Shown here one piece after another: positions 48,919 through 56,665 of a stretch of 64,000 nt of DNA (positions are counted from its first letter, which is position 1; every line of letters begins with the position of its first letter). The stretch lies in NCBI GenBank assembly GCA_963675425.1, contig OY776214.1, positions 4,092,001 to 4,156,000 on the forward strand, written 5' to 3'. The position numbers and the translations under genes are program-made. Below the pieces are notes generated by a model, which worked only from the letters and a program-made list of their open reading frames with translations, did no database searches and was not told the DNA's origin. This DNA is from Sporobacter sp963675425 (lineage in GTDB: Bacteria; Bacillota; Clostridia; Oscillospirales; Oscillospiraceae).

Positions 48919-50475
48919 TTGAAGACCCAAAGGCAGAGCCAGAAACACCAACAACGCGAGCAAGCGCATAAGCAATGTCAATTGCATAAATGCGCGCATA
49001 ATCAAGGTCTGTTGCATAATGTGAGACAGGAGCCGGAGCAAGGCCCGTTGCATAAAAACGAGCACGAACAGGCGCCCGCCCCGCAGCAAAACGATTTTTC
49101 CCAGGGCAGTATCCCAAAGGCCATCCTGCGGCTGGCTGTCCCGCTGACAGCCGCGCAGCTCATCAATTTGCTGTACAACCTCGTTGACCGGATGTATATC
49201 GGCCGCATCCCCGACGGACGCCTGGCGTTTACGGGCATCGGTATCACCCTGCCGATCATCACGCTGATACTGGCGTTTGCGGGCCTGTTCGGCTCGGGCG
49301 GCGCGCCGCTGTGCTCCATGGCGCGCGGGCGGGGCGATAAGCGCGAGGCGGAGCACATTATGGGAAACGCCTTTTTCATGCTGCTTCTCGTCGGCGCGGC
49401 GCTCATGACGCTTGGTATTATTTTTAAGCGTCCGATTCTGTATCTCTTCGGAGCAAGCGACGAGACCATTGAATACGCCAGCTCATATCTGACGATTTAC
49501 CTTCTGGGCACCATCATGGTTATGATCAGCCTGGGAATGAACCCGTTCATCAACGCGCAGGGCTTCGGAAAGATGGGTATGGTCACGGTGGCGCTGGGCG
49601 CTGTCATCAACATCGCGCTCGACCCGGTCTTTATCTTTGTGCTGGGGCTGGGCGTCCGGGGCGCGGCGACAGCCACAATCATCTCCCAAACCTGCTCGGC
49701 CGTCTGGGTCCTTCTGTTTCTGACGGGCAAACGGGCAATCCTCACGCTGCACTTCCGGGATTTCAAGCTGCGGGCCAAAACAACCGGACGGATCATCTCC
49801 CTCGGCGTCTCCGCCTTTTTTGCCCACTTGACGAACAGCCTCGTCCAAATTGTCTGCAACAAGACGGCGCTCCAATACGGCGGCGACATCTACGTCGGCG
49901 TTATGACAGCCGTCAACTCCATCCGGGAGCTGGCCTCCACGGGCATACTGGGCGTGACAAGCGGCGCGGTCCCCGTCATCAGCTTTAACTACGGCGCCAA
50001 GAAGTACGGGCGCATCCGCCAGGGCATCCGGTTTTCAGCCGTCGCCTCCGTCACGGCCGGGGCGATACCGTGGGTGTTCATCATGCTGTTTCCCGGCGTT
50101 TTTATCCGCATCTTCAACAACGACCCCGCGCTGATTCAATACGGCATTCCGGCCTTCCGGATTTACTTTTCAGTCTTTTTCATGATGTCTCTGCAAATGG
50201 CCGGCCAGACCGTCTCCATGGCGCTGGGCAAGGCGAAAATGGCTATTTTCTTCTCACTGCTCAGAAAAGCCGTTATCGTCGCGCCGCTGACGGTTATATT
50301 GCCGCGCCTTTGGGGCCTCGGCATCAACGGCGTGTTTTTAGCGGAGCCGGTTTCCAATGTCGTGGGCGGGCTGGCCTGCTTTATTACCATGATATTTGTC
50401 ATTTATATTCCCCTCGGCCGGCAGGAAAAGGAGCAATTGCCGCTTAACACCGCGCCGGATGAGCGGCATGGATAA
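48919..50475 (+). CDS. MATE family efflux transporter with His-rich N-terminal tail
   Basis: 518 residues; 12 transmembrane helices from about residue 70. MATE features: AILRLAVPLTAAQLINLLYNLVDRMYIGRI, GSGGAPLCSMARGRGDKREAEHIMGNAF, MNPFINAQGFGKMGMVTVALGAVINIALDPVFIFVLGLGVRGAATATIISQ, VPVISFNYGAKKYGRI. It exports drugs or metabolites using Na+ or H+. The first 60 residues are hydrophilic and unusual (REQAHKQCQLHKCAHNQ, LHKNEHEQAPAPQQ) with seven His and two Cys, possibly metal-binding. The start is TTG at 48919; other near-cognate starts are possible, and no ATG precedes the first helix. Confidence 0.85.
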   Translation: MKTQRQSQKHQQREQAHKQCQLHKCAHNQGLLHNVRQEPEQGPLHKNEHEQAPAPQQNDFSQGSIPKAILRLAVPLTAAQLINLLYNLVDRMYIGRIPDGRLAFTGIGITLPIITLILAFAGLFGSGGAPLCSMARGRGDKREAEHIMGNAFFMLLLVGAALMTLGIIFKRPILYLFGASDETIEYASSYLTIYLLGTIMVMISLGMNPFINAQGFGKMGMVTVALGAVINIALDPVFIFVLGLGVRGAATATIISQTCSAVWVLLFLTGKRAILTLHFRDFKLRAKTTGRIISLGVSAFFAHLTNSLVQIVCNKTALQYGGDIYVGVMTAVNSIRELASTGILGVTSGAVPVISFNYGAKKYGRIRQGIRFSAVASVTAGAIPWVFIMLFPGVFIRIFNNDPALIQYGIPAFRIYFSVFFMMSLQMAGQTVSMALGKAKMAIFFSLLRKAVIVAPLTVILPRLWGLGINGVFLAEPVSNVVGGLACFITMIFVIYIPLGRQEKEQLPLNTAPDERHG

Positions 50476-50558
50476 AAAAATCTAAAATAGTGGCTGTAAT
50501 ATCGGAGATATTGACATTGGCCAACGAACTTTTTAGTGATATAATTTGAAATTGTTAA

Positions 50559-50603
50559 AAAAAAAGCAAAGGTGCTTTTATGACCTGTCATAAAGGCACC
50601 TTT
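50559..50603 (-). terminator. terminator of the Nudix gene
   Basis: Stem AAAGGTGC(C/T)TTTATGAC with CT loop; on the minus strand a T-run of nine follows. It overlaps the Nudix stop codon. The downstream MATE gene ends about 85 bp away on the other strand. Confidence 0.85.
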
Positions 50604-51031
50604 CCTTGGGTCTTCAGCATCTGAATAACCTTTTCGAAAAGCCTCGGCTGTATGCGCGGATACGTCCACGCGTCGGGCAGCCTGTCCAGCAGCTCTATCT
50701 TTTCGATCTCCAGCTCCGGCAGCGGGCCAAGCTTGCTGATCTCGGCGTAATACAGCCTGCCGAACGTCTCGGCCTCGCCGTCCACCACGGAATAAGCGCA
50801 CATCGGCTCCAGCGTATAATCCAAAGCACCCGTTTCCTCCCACAGCTCACGCCTGGCCGTGTCATTAATCGCTTCACCCGGCTCCCGGTGGCCGCCGGGG
50901 CACTCGTATGTATCGCGGTCCCGATGCCTGCAGAAAACCCATTTATCGTCATAACGGGCAATAATAACGGCATACAGGAACGCCGGGTCGTCGACCTCTT
51001 GATAAAATTTAATTTTTATCACAAATAACAT
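50588..51031 (-). CDS. Nudix hydrolase
   Basis: 147 residues (a GTG three codons in, at 51022, with AAGGA upstream may be the true start). Nudix box: YECPGGHREPGEAINDTARRELWEETGA (GX5EX7REUXEEXGU pattern, about residues 46-73). YAVIIARYDDKWVFCRHRDRDTYE precedes it. Hydrolyses a nucleoside diphosphate derivative; the substrate is unknown. Eighteen bases downstream of tmcAL, likely same transcript. Confidence 0.9.
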   Translation of the reverse strand: MLFVIKIKFYQEVDDPAFLYAVIIARYDDKWVFCRHRDRDTYECPGGHREPGEAINDTARRELWEETGALDYTLEPMCAYSVVDGEAETFGRLYYAEISKLGPLPELEIEKIELLDRLPDAWTYPRIQPRLFEKVIQMLKTQGKVPL

Positions 51032-51049
51032 CCTTTTCTTTATGGATTG

Positions 51050-52234
51050 TTATAAAACGGCGGGACTGGTTGTCCACTCCTGACCGCCCGTCCGGTTCTC
51101 CGGCTTGGGATAGGCCAGCGCATATAAATCGGTGGCCGCGGCTTCCTGCTGAAACATTGAAAGCGCCCTCTCACCAAGCGCTTTGACCCCCGCGGGCTTT
51201 GTGACAACAGGCAGGGACGCTTTTTCCTTGATCTCCCGCAACAGCTGCCGGCCCGTCTGGTTCAATGCCAGTACACGGATGTATTCCGGGGGCCGCTTCG
51301 TGTCCGCGGCGGTGATGCCGAGCGCGGCGCACAGCGCCATGCGCCTCAGGCGCGAGAGCGCGTAACGCTTTGTTTTAGCCGCATCCAGAACGGCCTCAAA
51401 CGTCGGCTCTGAGCGGGCAAAGCGCATAAGACGGTCCTCCAGCCCCTCAGAGGCGTCCGGCAGGCGCCGGAACGCGTCATCCGGCAGCATCCGCAGGCGC
51501 GACAGAAGCGCAGAATCCAGCGCGTCGATAAATACGGGCCCGCGCCCGCGAGCGGTCTCTTCCTTATAAATCGCCGCGGTGCTTTCCGGCATCAGATGCC
51601 ACGGCGCGCCGCCCTGCTTGAGTATCCGCCTGAGCTGCGAGGCCGATTCCGGTCCGGCCGAATCATGCGCCGACCCGCGCCGGCAAACCGTGACGGGCGA
51701 CATCGCCGACGACGTTGACATCAGGGCCTTAAGATACTCCACGCCAAGGATGTTATTGGGCGACTGAAGCACGTCGGCATCATCCCCGATGAGCCGGCGA
51801 AGCGCAACGTGGCGCGCCGCGGCATAGGACGCGCCGCTTTTCAGCTCCTGCCGGATGAGTGTCGACGCCGCTTGCGTATTCAGGCTGTCGGCGGCCTTTT
51901 GCAGACAGGACGTCTCGCCCGATTCGCTGCCGAACGACAGATGCGTCACAACGCCCAGCGCGTTTAAAACGCGCACACCGCCCAGAGCAAAGCTCTCGGC
52001 CGACGACAGCGCGTACGGCACAGGCAGCTCCAGGACGAGGTCGGCCCCGCAGGATACGGCGGCGGCGGCGCGCGTGTGCTTGGAAAATACGGCGATATCG
52101 CCCCGCTGGACAAAATTTCCGCTCATGACGCACACGACGGCGCAGCCATTAAGAAGCGCGCGCGTCTCGGCGATATGGCGCAAATGCCCGTTATGGATCG
52201 GGTTATATTCACAAATAATGCCGGCCGTTTTCAT
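51050..52234 (-). CDS. tmcAL: tRNA(Met) cytidine acetate ligase TmcAL
   Basis: 394 residues. Nucleotidyltransferase N-terminus KTAGIICEYNPIHNGHLRHI (residues 2-21, HxGH motif), VMSGNFVQRGDIAVFSKHTRAAAAVSCGADLVLELPVPYALSSAESFALGGVRVLNALGV, and LQSPNNILGVEYLKAL, all hallmarks of the YlbM/TmcAL family. It uses ATP and acetate to make N4-acetylcytidine at the wobble position of elongator tRNA-Met. It diverges from ackA, which makes or uses acetyl phosphate, a common Firmicutes pairing. Confidence 0.95.
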   Translation of the reverse strand: MKTAGIICEYNPIHNGHLRHIAETRALLNGCAVVCVMSGNFVQRGDIAVFSKHTRAAAAVSCGADLVLELPVPYALSSAESFALGGVRVLNALGVVTHLSFGSESGETSCLQKAADSLNTQAASTLIRQELKSGASYAAARHVALRRLIGDDADVLQSPNNILGVEYLKALMSTSSAMSPVTVCRRGSAHDSAGPESASQLRRILKQGGAPWHLMPESTAAIYKEETARGRGPVFIDALDSALLSRLRMLPDDAFRRLPDASEGLEDRLMRFARSEPTFEAVLDAAKTKRYALSRLRRMALCAALGITAADTKRPPEYIRVLALNQTGRQLLREIKEKASLPVVTKPAGVKALGERALSMFQQEAAATDLYALAYPKPENRTGGQEWTTSPAVL

Positions 52235-52416
52235 CAGATTATCTCCAGTTTAACGAAATCTGTTAATCAGAATATAATTTTACAAAAATTCTTGAAATAT
52301 TACAATTTAAATTATACAATACCGAAAGGCCGTCCGGTCTTTAATGTTTTAACGTTTCATCAGGATACTGTAACGAGGCATCCTCTATTATAACACTATA
52401 TCAAGGGGTTTGGAAA

Positions 52417-53616
52417 ATGAATGTATTAGTCATCAACGCAGGCAGCTCGTCACTGAAGTACCAGCTGTTCGACATGGAGACCGAGTCGGTCGCCGCCAAG
52501 GGCATCTGTGAACGCATCGGTATCGACGGCCGTCTTAAGCACACGGCCCTCATAGACGGCAAGAAAGAGTATAATGCCGAGATATCCATGCCGACGCATT
52601 CCGAGGCCATTAACGCCGTTATTGAAAAGCTCACGAGCGAAGACTACGGCGTCATCGGCAGCCTCAGCGAAATCGGGGCTGTTGGCCACCGCGTTGTACA
52701 CGGCGGCGAAAAATTCTCCGAGAGCGTACTGATTGACGACACGGTCATCGCGGCCATCACCGAGTGCATCCCGCTTGGCCCGCTGCATAACCCGGCCAAC
52801 CTCATGGGCATCAAGGCCTGCCAGAAGGTTATGCCGAATGTTCCGCAGATTGCCGTTTTCGACACCGCCTTCCACCAGACGATGCCCAAGCACGCCTACA
52901 TCTATCCACTCCCCTATTTTTATTATGAAAAATACGGCATTCGCCGATATGGCTTCCATGGCACGTCCCATCGTTACGTATCCCAAAAAGCGCTGGAGTT
53001 CCTGGGTATTCCCGCGGAAGGCTCCAAGCTCATCACCTGCCACCTTGGCAACGGCTCGTCTCTGGCGGCTATTAAGGACGGCAAATGCATCGACACAACG
53101 ATGGGGCTTACACCGCTGGAGGGGCTCCCAATGGGTACGCGATGCGGCAGCATCGACCCGGCTATTATCGAAACAATGGCCAACTGCGAAGACCTCTCGC
53201 TGCATCAGGTCATGGGCGTATTAAACCGTGATTCGGGCGTTCTGGGCATATCCGGTATATCCTCCGACTTCCGGGACCTGGAAGACGCGGCGCATAAGGG
53301 CAATGAAAGAGCCATCCTGGCGCTTGACTGCTTCAATTACTCCTGTGCCAAGTACATCGGCTCTTATATGGCGGCTTTAGGCGGCGCGGACGCCATCGTC
53401 TTTACGGCCGGCCTCGGCGAAAACGGCCCTCTCACGAGGCAGGGCATTATCCGTCATTTAAACGGCATGGGCATCTGTATCGACGAGGAGGCCAATGCTT
53501 TCAAGGGTAAGCAGCGCGAAATCACCGGCAAGGGCTCAAATGTCCGGATTCTCGTCATCCCGACAGACGAGGAGCTCGTTATCGCGCGGGACACGAAGAC
53601 GATCGTCGAAAAATAA
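52417..53616 (+). CDS. ackA: acetate kinase
   Basis: 399 residues. VLVINAGSSSLKYQLFDME (phosphate loop), GHRVVHGGEKFSES, CIPLGPLHNPANLMGI, FDTAFHQTMPKHAYIYPLPY, RRYGFHGTSHRYV, TCHLGNGSSLAAIKDGKCIDTTMGLTPLEGLPMGTRCGSIDP and FTAGLGENGPLTR are the AckA signatures. Produces ATP from acetyl phosphate at the end of fermentation. No pta gene is adjacent. AAGGGG lies before the ATG. Confidence 0.97.
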   Translation: MNVLVINAGSSSLKYQLFDMETESVAAKGICERIGIDGRLKHTALIDGKKEYNAEISMPTHSEAINAVIEKLTSEDYGVIGSLSEIGAVGHRVVHGGEKFSESVLIDDTVIAAITECIPLGPLHNPANLMGIKACQKVMPNVPQIAVFDTAFHQTMPKHAYIYPLPYFYYEKYGIRRYGFHGTSHRYVSQKALEFLGIPAEGSKLITCHLGNGSSLAAIKDGKCIDTTMGLTPLEGLPMGTRCGSIDPAIIETMANCEDLSLHQVMGVLNRDSGVLGISGISSDFRDLEDAAHKGNERAILALDCFNYSCAKYIGSYMAALGGADAIVFTAGLGENGPLTRQGIIRHLNGMGICIDEEANAFKGKQREITGKGSNVRILVIPTDEELVIARDTKTIVEK

Positions 53617-53629
53617 AAATTTCATCAGG

Positions 53630-53668
53630 ACGCCGGCGTCAGTGTATCACTGTTCGCCGGCGTTTTTT
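53630..53668 (+). terminator. terminator of ackA
   Basis: CGCCGGCG / CGCCGGCG stem with a 16-nt loop containing a second small dyad (CAGTG/CACTG), followed by TTTTTT. Confidence 0.85.
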
Positions 53669-53703
53669 GGCGCGATGGGGCAGGCTGCGCGTAATATTTT
53701 TAG

Positions 53704-53732
53704 TTGACAGGACCGCGCATACCGACTATTCT
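53704..53732 (+). promoter_or_regulatory. candidate promoter of the SPT-like/SDR operon
   Basis: TTGACA (53704-53709), 17-bp spacer, TATTCT (53727-53732). A leader of about 100 nt follows to the start codon. Confidence 0.65.
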
Positions 53733-53833
53733 AAAATCGGCTGTTTATAACGGCCGGAGGGGGACAGGCGTCTTATCGACTGCGTGGATAAGACTACGGC
53801 AAAAATACTACAGCCGGCGCAGCGGCGGATTGG

Positions 53834-55012
53834 GTGATAACTGTGGACATCTTCGATAAATGCTATAATTATACGACAGCCGACGAGACGAAAAAGCAAG
53901 GTATCTATCCGTATTTTCATGCGCTCGAGTCCCGGCAGGACGTTGAGGTCATCATGGAGGGCAAACGCCGGATCATGCTGGGCTCCAACAATTATCTCGG
54001 ACTTACGACGCATCCGGAAATCATTGAGGCCGGCATCAAGGCCTTCGAAAAATACGGCTCAGGCTGCAGCGGTTCGCGCTTTTTAAACGGCACGTTGGAG
54101 ATGCATCTGGAGCTGGAAGCCGAGCTGGCCGATTTCGTCGGCAAAGAGTCTGCCGTCACCTTCTCCACGGGCTTCCAGTCCAATCTTGGTATCATCAGCG
54201 CCATCGTCGGCCACGGCGATACCGTTATCTGCGACCGGGAAAATCACGCGAGTATTTACGACGGCTGCCGGCTCAGCTATGGAAAAATGGTGCGCTACCC
54301 GCACAGCAATATGGAAGAGCTTGAGCGCATCCTTCAGAATATTCCCGAGGACGCGGGCAAGCTCATCGTCACAGACGGTGTATTCAGTATGGGCGGCGAC
54401 ATCGCCAAGCTTCCCGAAATCGTGGCGCTGGCTAAAAAATATAACGCCCGCACAATGGTGGACGACGCGCACGGCCTGGGCGTCATGGGAAATGGCGGGC
54501 GTGGAACAGCCGATTACTTCGGCCTGACCGACGAAGTCGATATTTTGATGAGTACTTTCAGCAAATCCCTGGCAAGCCTGGGCGGCTATATGGCCGCCGA
54601 CGAAAAAATTGCCGATTTTGTGCGCCATAATTCCCGGCCCTTTATCTTCTCGGCCTCCATGACGCCGTCGAGCTGCGCAACGGCGCTCGCAGCACTCCGT
54701 CACCTGAAAAAAAATCCCGAGCTTCCCAAGCGGCTTTTGGAACTGGCCGCCTACGCGCGCGACGGGCTCATTCGTCACGGGTTGGAGATAAAAATGTCCA
54801 CGACGCCGATCATACCAATTTATACATACGAGATTACCAATACGCTCGTCAAGGCCAAGGAGCTTTATGACGCGGGTGTCTACGTCAATCCGGTGCTTCC
54901 GCCGGCCACGCCGCAAAACGAATGTCTTTTACGCACCAGCTATATGGCCACACTCACCGAGCCGCTTCTGGACGAGGCTGTGGATATTATAAGGAAAGTG
55001 CTGGTGGGATAG
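53834..55012 (+). CDS. alpha-oxoamine synthase resembling serine palmitoyltransferase
   Basis: 392 residues (GTG at 53834; GTG at 53843 also possible). PLP fold-type I, alpha-oxoamine synthase family: MLGSNNYLGLTTHPEI, YGSGCSGSRFLNGTLEMHLELEAELADFVGKE, STGFQSNLGIISAI, DRENHASIYDGCRLS (stacking His), TDGVFSMGGDIAKLPEI, DDAHGLGVMG (Asp/His for PLP) and Schiff-base Lys in TFSKSLASLGGYMA. The run GIYPYFHALESRQDVEVIMEGK and FIFSASMTPSSC are closer to bacterial serine palmitoyltransferase than to glycine C-acetyltransferase or BioF. Product would be a long-chain or short-chain alpha-amino ketone. The SDR follows one base later. Confidence 0.8.
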   Translation: MITVDIFDKCYNYTTADETKKQGIYPYFHALESRQDVEVIMEGKRRIMLGSNNYLGLTTHPEIIEAGIKAFEKYGSGCSGSRFLNGTLEMHLELEAELADFVGKESAVTFSTGFQSNLGIISAIVGHGDTVICDRENHASIYDGCRLSYGKMVRYPHSNMEELERILQNIPEDAGKLIVTDGVFSMGGDIAKLPEIVALAKKYNARTMVDDAHGLGVMGNGGRGTADYFGLTDEVDILMSTFSKSLASLGGYMAADEKIADFVRHNSRPFIFSASMTPSSCATALAALRHLKKNPELPKRLLELAAYARDGLIRHGLEIKMSTTPIIPIYTYEITNTLVKAKELYDAGVYVNPVLPPATPQNECLLRTSYMATLTEPLLDEAVDIIRKVLVG

Positions 55013-55013
55013 G

Positions 55014-55799
55014 TTGTCAAAGGTTATTTTACTGACTGGCGGCAGCAAAGGTATCGGCTACGCAACCGCTAAAAGCTTTGCCGAAAAGGGCTGCAAAATC
55101 TATGAAATCAGCCGCAGGGATATTCATAATCCCGGCGTTACGCATATTGCCGGAGACGTCACAGACGTCACCGACGTCGAATCGGCCGTTATGGGCATCA
55201 TTGAGCGCGAGGGAAAGCTCGATGTGCTCGTATGCAACGCCGGCACAATTTTGTCGGGAGCCGTCGAGTTTTTGCGCCCCGAGGAAATCAAAAAGCTCAT
55301 GGAGCTTAACGTTTACGGCGTCATCAACACCGTGCGGGCCGTTCTGCCGTATATGCGCGCCGCCGGCGGCGGGCGCATTGTTGTCCTCAGCTCAATGGCC
55401 GCCGTCTTCCCCGTGCCGTACCACACGTATTATTCCGTCTCCAAGGCCGCCGTCCGCGCGTTTGCGTTTGCGCTTTCAAACGAGGTGAAGGATTTCGGTA
55501 TCAGCGTATGTACGGTGCTGCCCGGGGATACGAACTCCGATCAAATTCGCTATAAGGTCCATGACGGAGACGAGATTTACGGCGGTCGGATTAGCCGTTC
55601 TGTCGGCGTGATGGAGCACGACGAAAAAAACGGCATGACGCCGGAAACCGTCGGACAGAAAATCAGTGCCATCGCTTTAAAAAAGCGTGTTAAACCCTAT
55701 TATCCTATTGGCTTCATGTCAAAGCTTGAGGTATTCATCAACCACATCGTGCCCGCGTCCTTAGTCCGGCGCATTGTGGGTATGATGTACGCAAAATAA
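55014..55799 (+). CDS. SDR family reductase, 3-ketosphinganine-reductase-like
   Basis: 261 residues, TTG start one base after the upstream stop. Classical SDR: TGGSKGIGYA (TGxxxGIG, residues 8-17), DVLVCNAGT, SSMAAVFPVPYHTYYSVSKAAVRAF (Ser, Tyr-x3-Lys). The C-terminal about 60 residues (KKRVKPYYPIGFMSKLEVFINHIVPASLVRRIVGMMYAK) are long, basic and hydrophobic, a tail of the type that associates with membrane lipid substrates. With the SPT-like enzyme upstream it would reduce the keto product. Role in lipid synthesis is inference; the nearest other option is a DltE-type or general FabG-like oxidoreductase. Confidence 0.8.
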   Translation: MSKVILLTGGSKGIGYATAKSFAEKGCKIYEISRRDIHNPGVTHIAGDVTDVTDVESAVMGIIEREGKLDVLVCNAGTILSGAVEFLRPEEIKKLMELNVYGVINTVRAVLPYMRAAGGGRIVVLSSMAAVFPVPYHTYYSVSKAAVRAFAFALSNEVKDFGISVCTVLPGDTNSDQIRYKVHDGDEIYGGRISRSVGVMEHDEKNGMTPETVGQKISAIALKKRVKPYYPIGFMSKLEVFINHIVPASLVRRIVGMMYAK

Positions 55800-55827
55800 T
55801 GTATAATGATATATCATGGGCATTGTA

Positions 55828-55856
55828 TTGACATTTCAATTTTCAAATGGTAAACT
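55828..55856 (+). promoter_or_regulatory. sigma-A promoter of rplU-rpmA
   Basis: TTGACA (55828-55833), 17-bp spacer, TAAACT (55851-55856). Confidence 0.75.
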
Positions 55857-55861
55857 ATCTA

Positions 55862-55941
55862 GGCCGCTTTGACCGGGCTTTAAGCGAAAACTTTGGTTTT
55901 CCGCCCCCGAGAGCGAGTCTCTAAACAAGAGGTGAAACAGA
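55862..55941 (+). promoter_or_regulatory. ribosomal protein L21 leader
   Basis: About 80 nt between promoter and rplU with small stems (GCTTTGACCGGGC, AAAACTTTGGTTTT, GAGAGCGAGTCTC) and the AGAGGTGA ribosome binding site. Its place matches the L21 leader by which L21 represses its own operon in Firmicutes; match is by position and general form. Confidence 0.55.
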
Positions 55942-56253
55942 ATGTATGCTATTATTGAAACCGGCGGCAAACAGTACAGCGTCAAAGAAGGCGACGTGGT
56001 ATTTATTGAAAAGCTCCCGCTTTCCGCCGAGGAAAAGGTTACGTTTGATAAGGTTCTTGCGGTCGTAGGCGACGGTGTCCAGAAATTCGGCACGCCGGCC
56101 GTCGAGGGCGCGAGCGTAACGGGGACGATCGTCAAAAACGGCAAGTCTAAAAAGATCATCGTTTACAAGATGCATCCGAAAAAGAACTACCGCAGAAAGC
56201 AGGGCCATCGTCAGCCCTATACGAAGGTACAGATTGATAAAATCTCGGTCTAA
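55942..56253 (+). CDS. rplU: 50S ribosomal protein L21 (bL21)
   Basis: 103 residues. MYAIIETGGKQYSVKEGDVVFIEKL, GTIVKNGKSKKIIVYKMHPKKNYRRKQGHRQPYTKVQIDKI is diagnostic. Binds 23S rRNA. First gene of the rplU-rpmA operon. The prp (ysxB) gene usually found next in Firmicutes is absent; only 39 bp separate it from rpmA. Confidence 0.98.
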   Translation: MYAIIETGGKQYSVKEGDVVFIEKLPLSAEEKVTFDKVLAVVGDGVQKFGTPAVEGASVTGTIVKNGKSKKIIVYKMHPKKNYRRKQGHRQPYTKVQIDKISV

Positions 56254-56292
56254 GAGATTTTCTTAAACACACGAAATCTGGAGGTGTAAGCT

Positions 56293-56556
56293 ATGGCACA
56301 TAAAAAAGGCGTCGGCTCAACGAAAAACGGCCGCGACAGCAAGTCCAAGCGCCTGGGTCCCAAGCGGGCCGACGGGCAGTTCGTGCTGGCCGGCAACATC
56401 CTCGTCCGTCAGCGCGGCACGAAAATCCATCCGGGTAACAACGTTGGCCGCGGCAGCGACGACACGCTGTTCGCCCTTAAGGACGGCAAGGTCTGCTACG
56501 AGCCCTTCGGGCGCGACCGCAAGCGCGTTTCGGTCTACGAGGATCTCGCTCAGTAA
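56293..56556 (+). CDS. rpmA: 50S ribosomal protein L27 (bL27), no N-terminal pro-sequence
   Basis: 87 residues starting MAHKKGVGSTKNGRDS, i.e. the mature, E. coli-like N-terminus. Most Firmicutes make L27 with a nine-residue extension that the Prp protease removes. A stop codon lies in frame just before the GGAGGTG site, so the extension is really missing. The rest (KRLGPKRADGQFVLAGNILVRQRGTKIHPGNNVGRGSDDTLFAL) is standard. The N-terminus reaches the peptidyl-transferase centre. Confidence 0.98.
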   Translation: MAHKKGVGSTKNGRDSKSKRLGPKRADGQFVLAGNILVRQRGTKIHPGNNVGRGSDDTLFALKDGKVCYEPFGRDRKRVSVYEDLAQ

Positions 56557-56570
56557 CATATGGGAATAAT

Positions 56571-56632
56571 AAAAGGCTGCTTGAAAGCAGCCTTTTGACT
56601 GTCGAAAAAGCCGCACCCGCGGCTTTTTCGAC
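56571..56632. terminator. double terminator after rpmA
   Basis: AAAAGGCTGCTT / AAGCAGCCTTTT (56571-56596) and GTCGAAAAAGCCGC / GCGGCTTTTTCGAC (56601-56632). They separate rpmA from the convergent secA2-like gene and likely serve both strands. Confidence 0.85.
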
Positions 56633-56665
56633 AAGCTGGTAGGGGCGATTTGTTAATCGTCCCTA

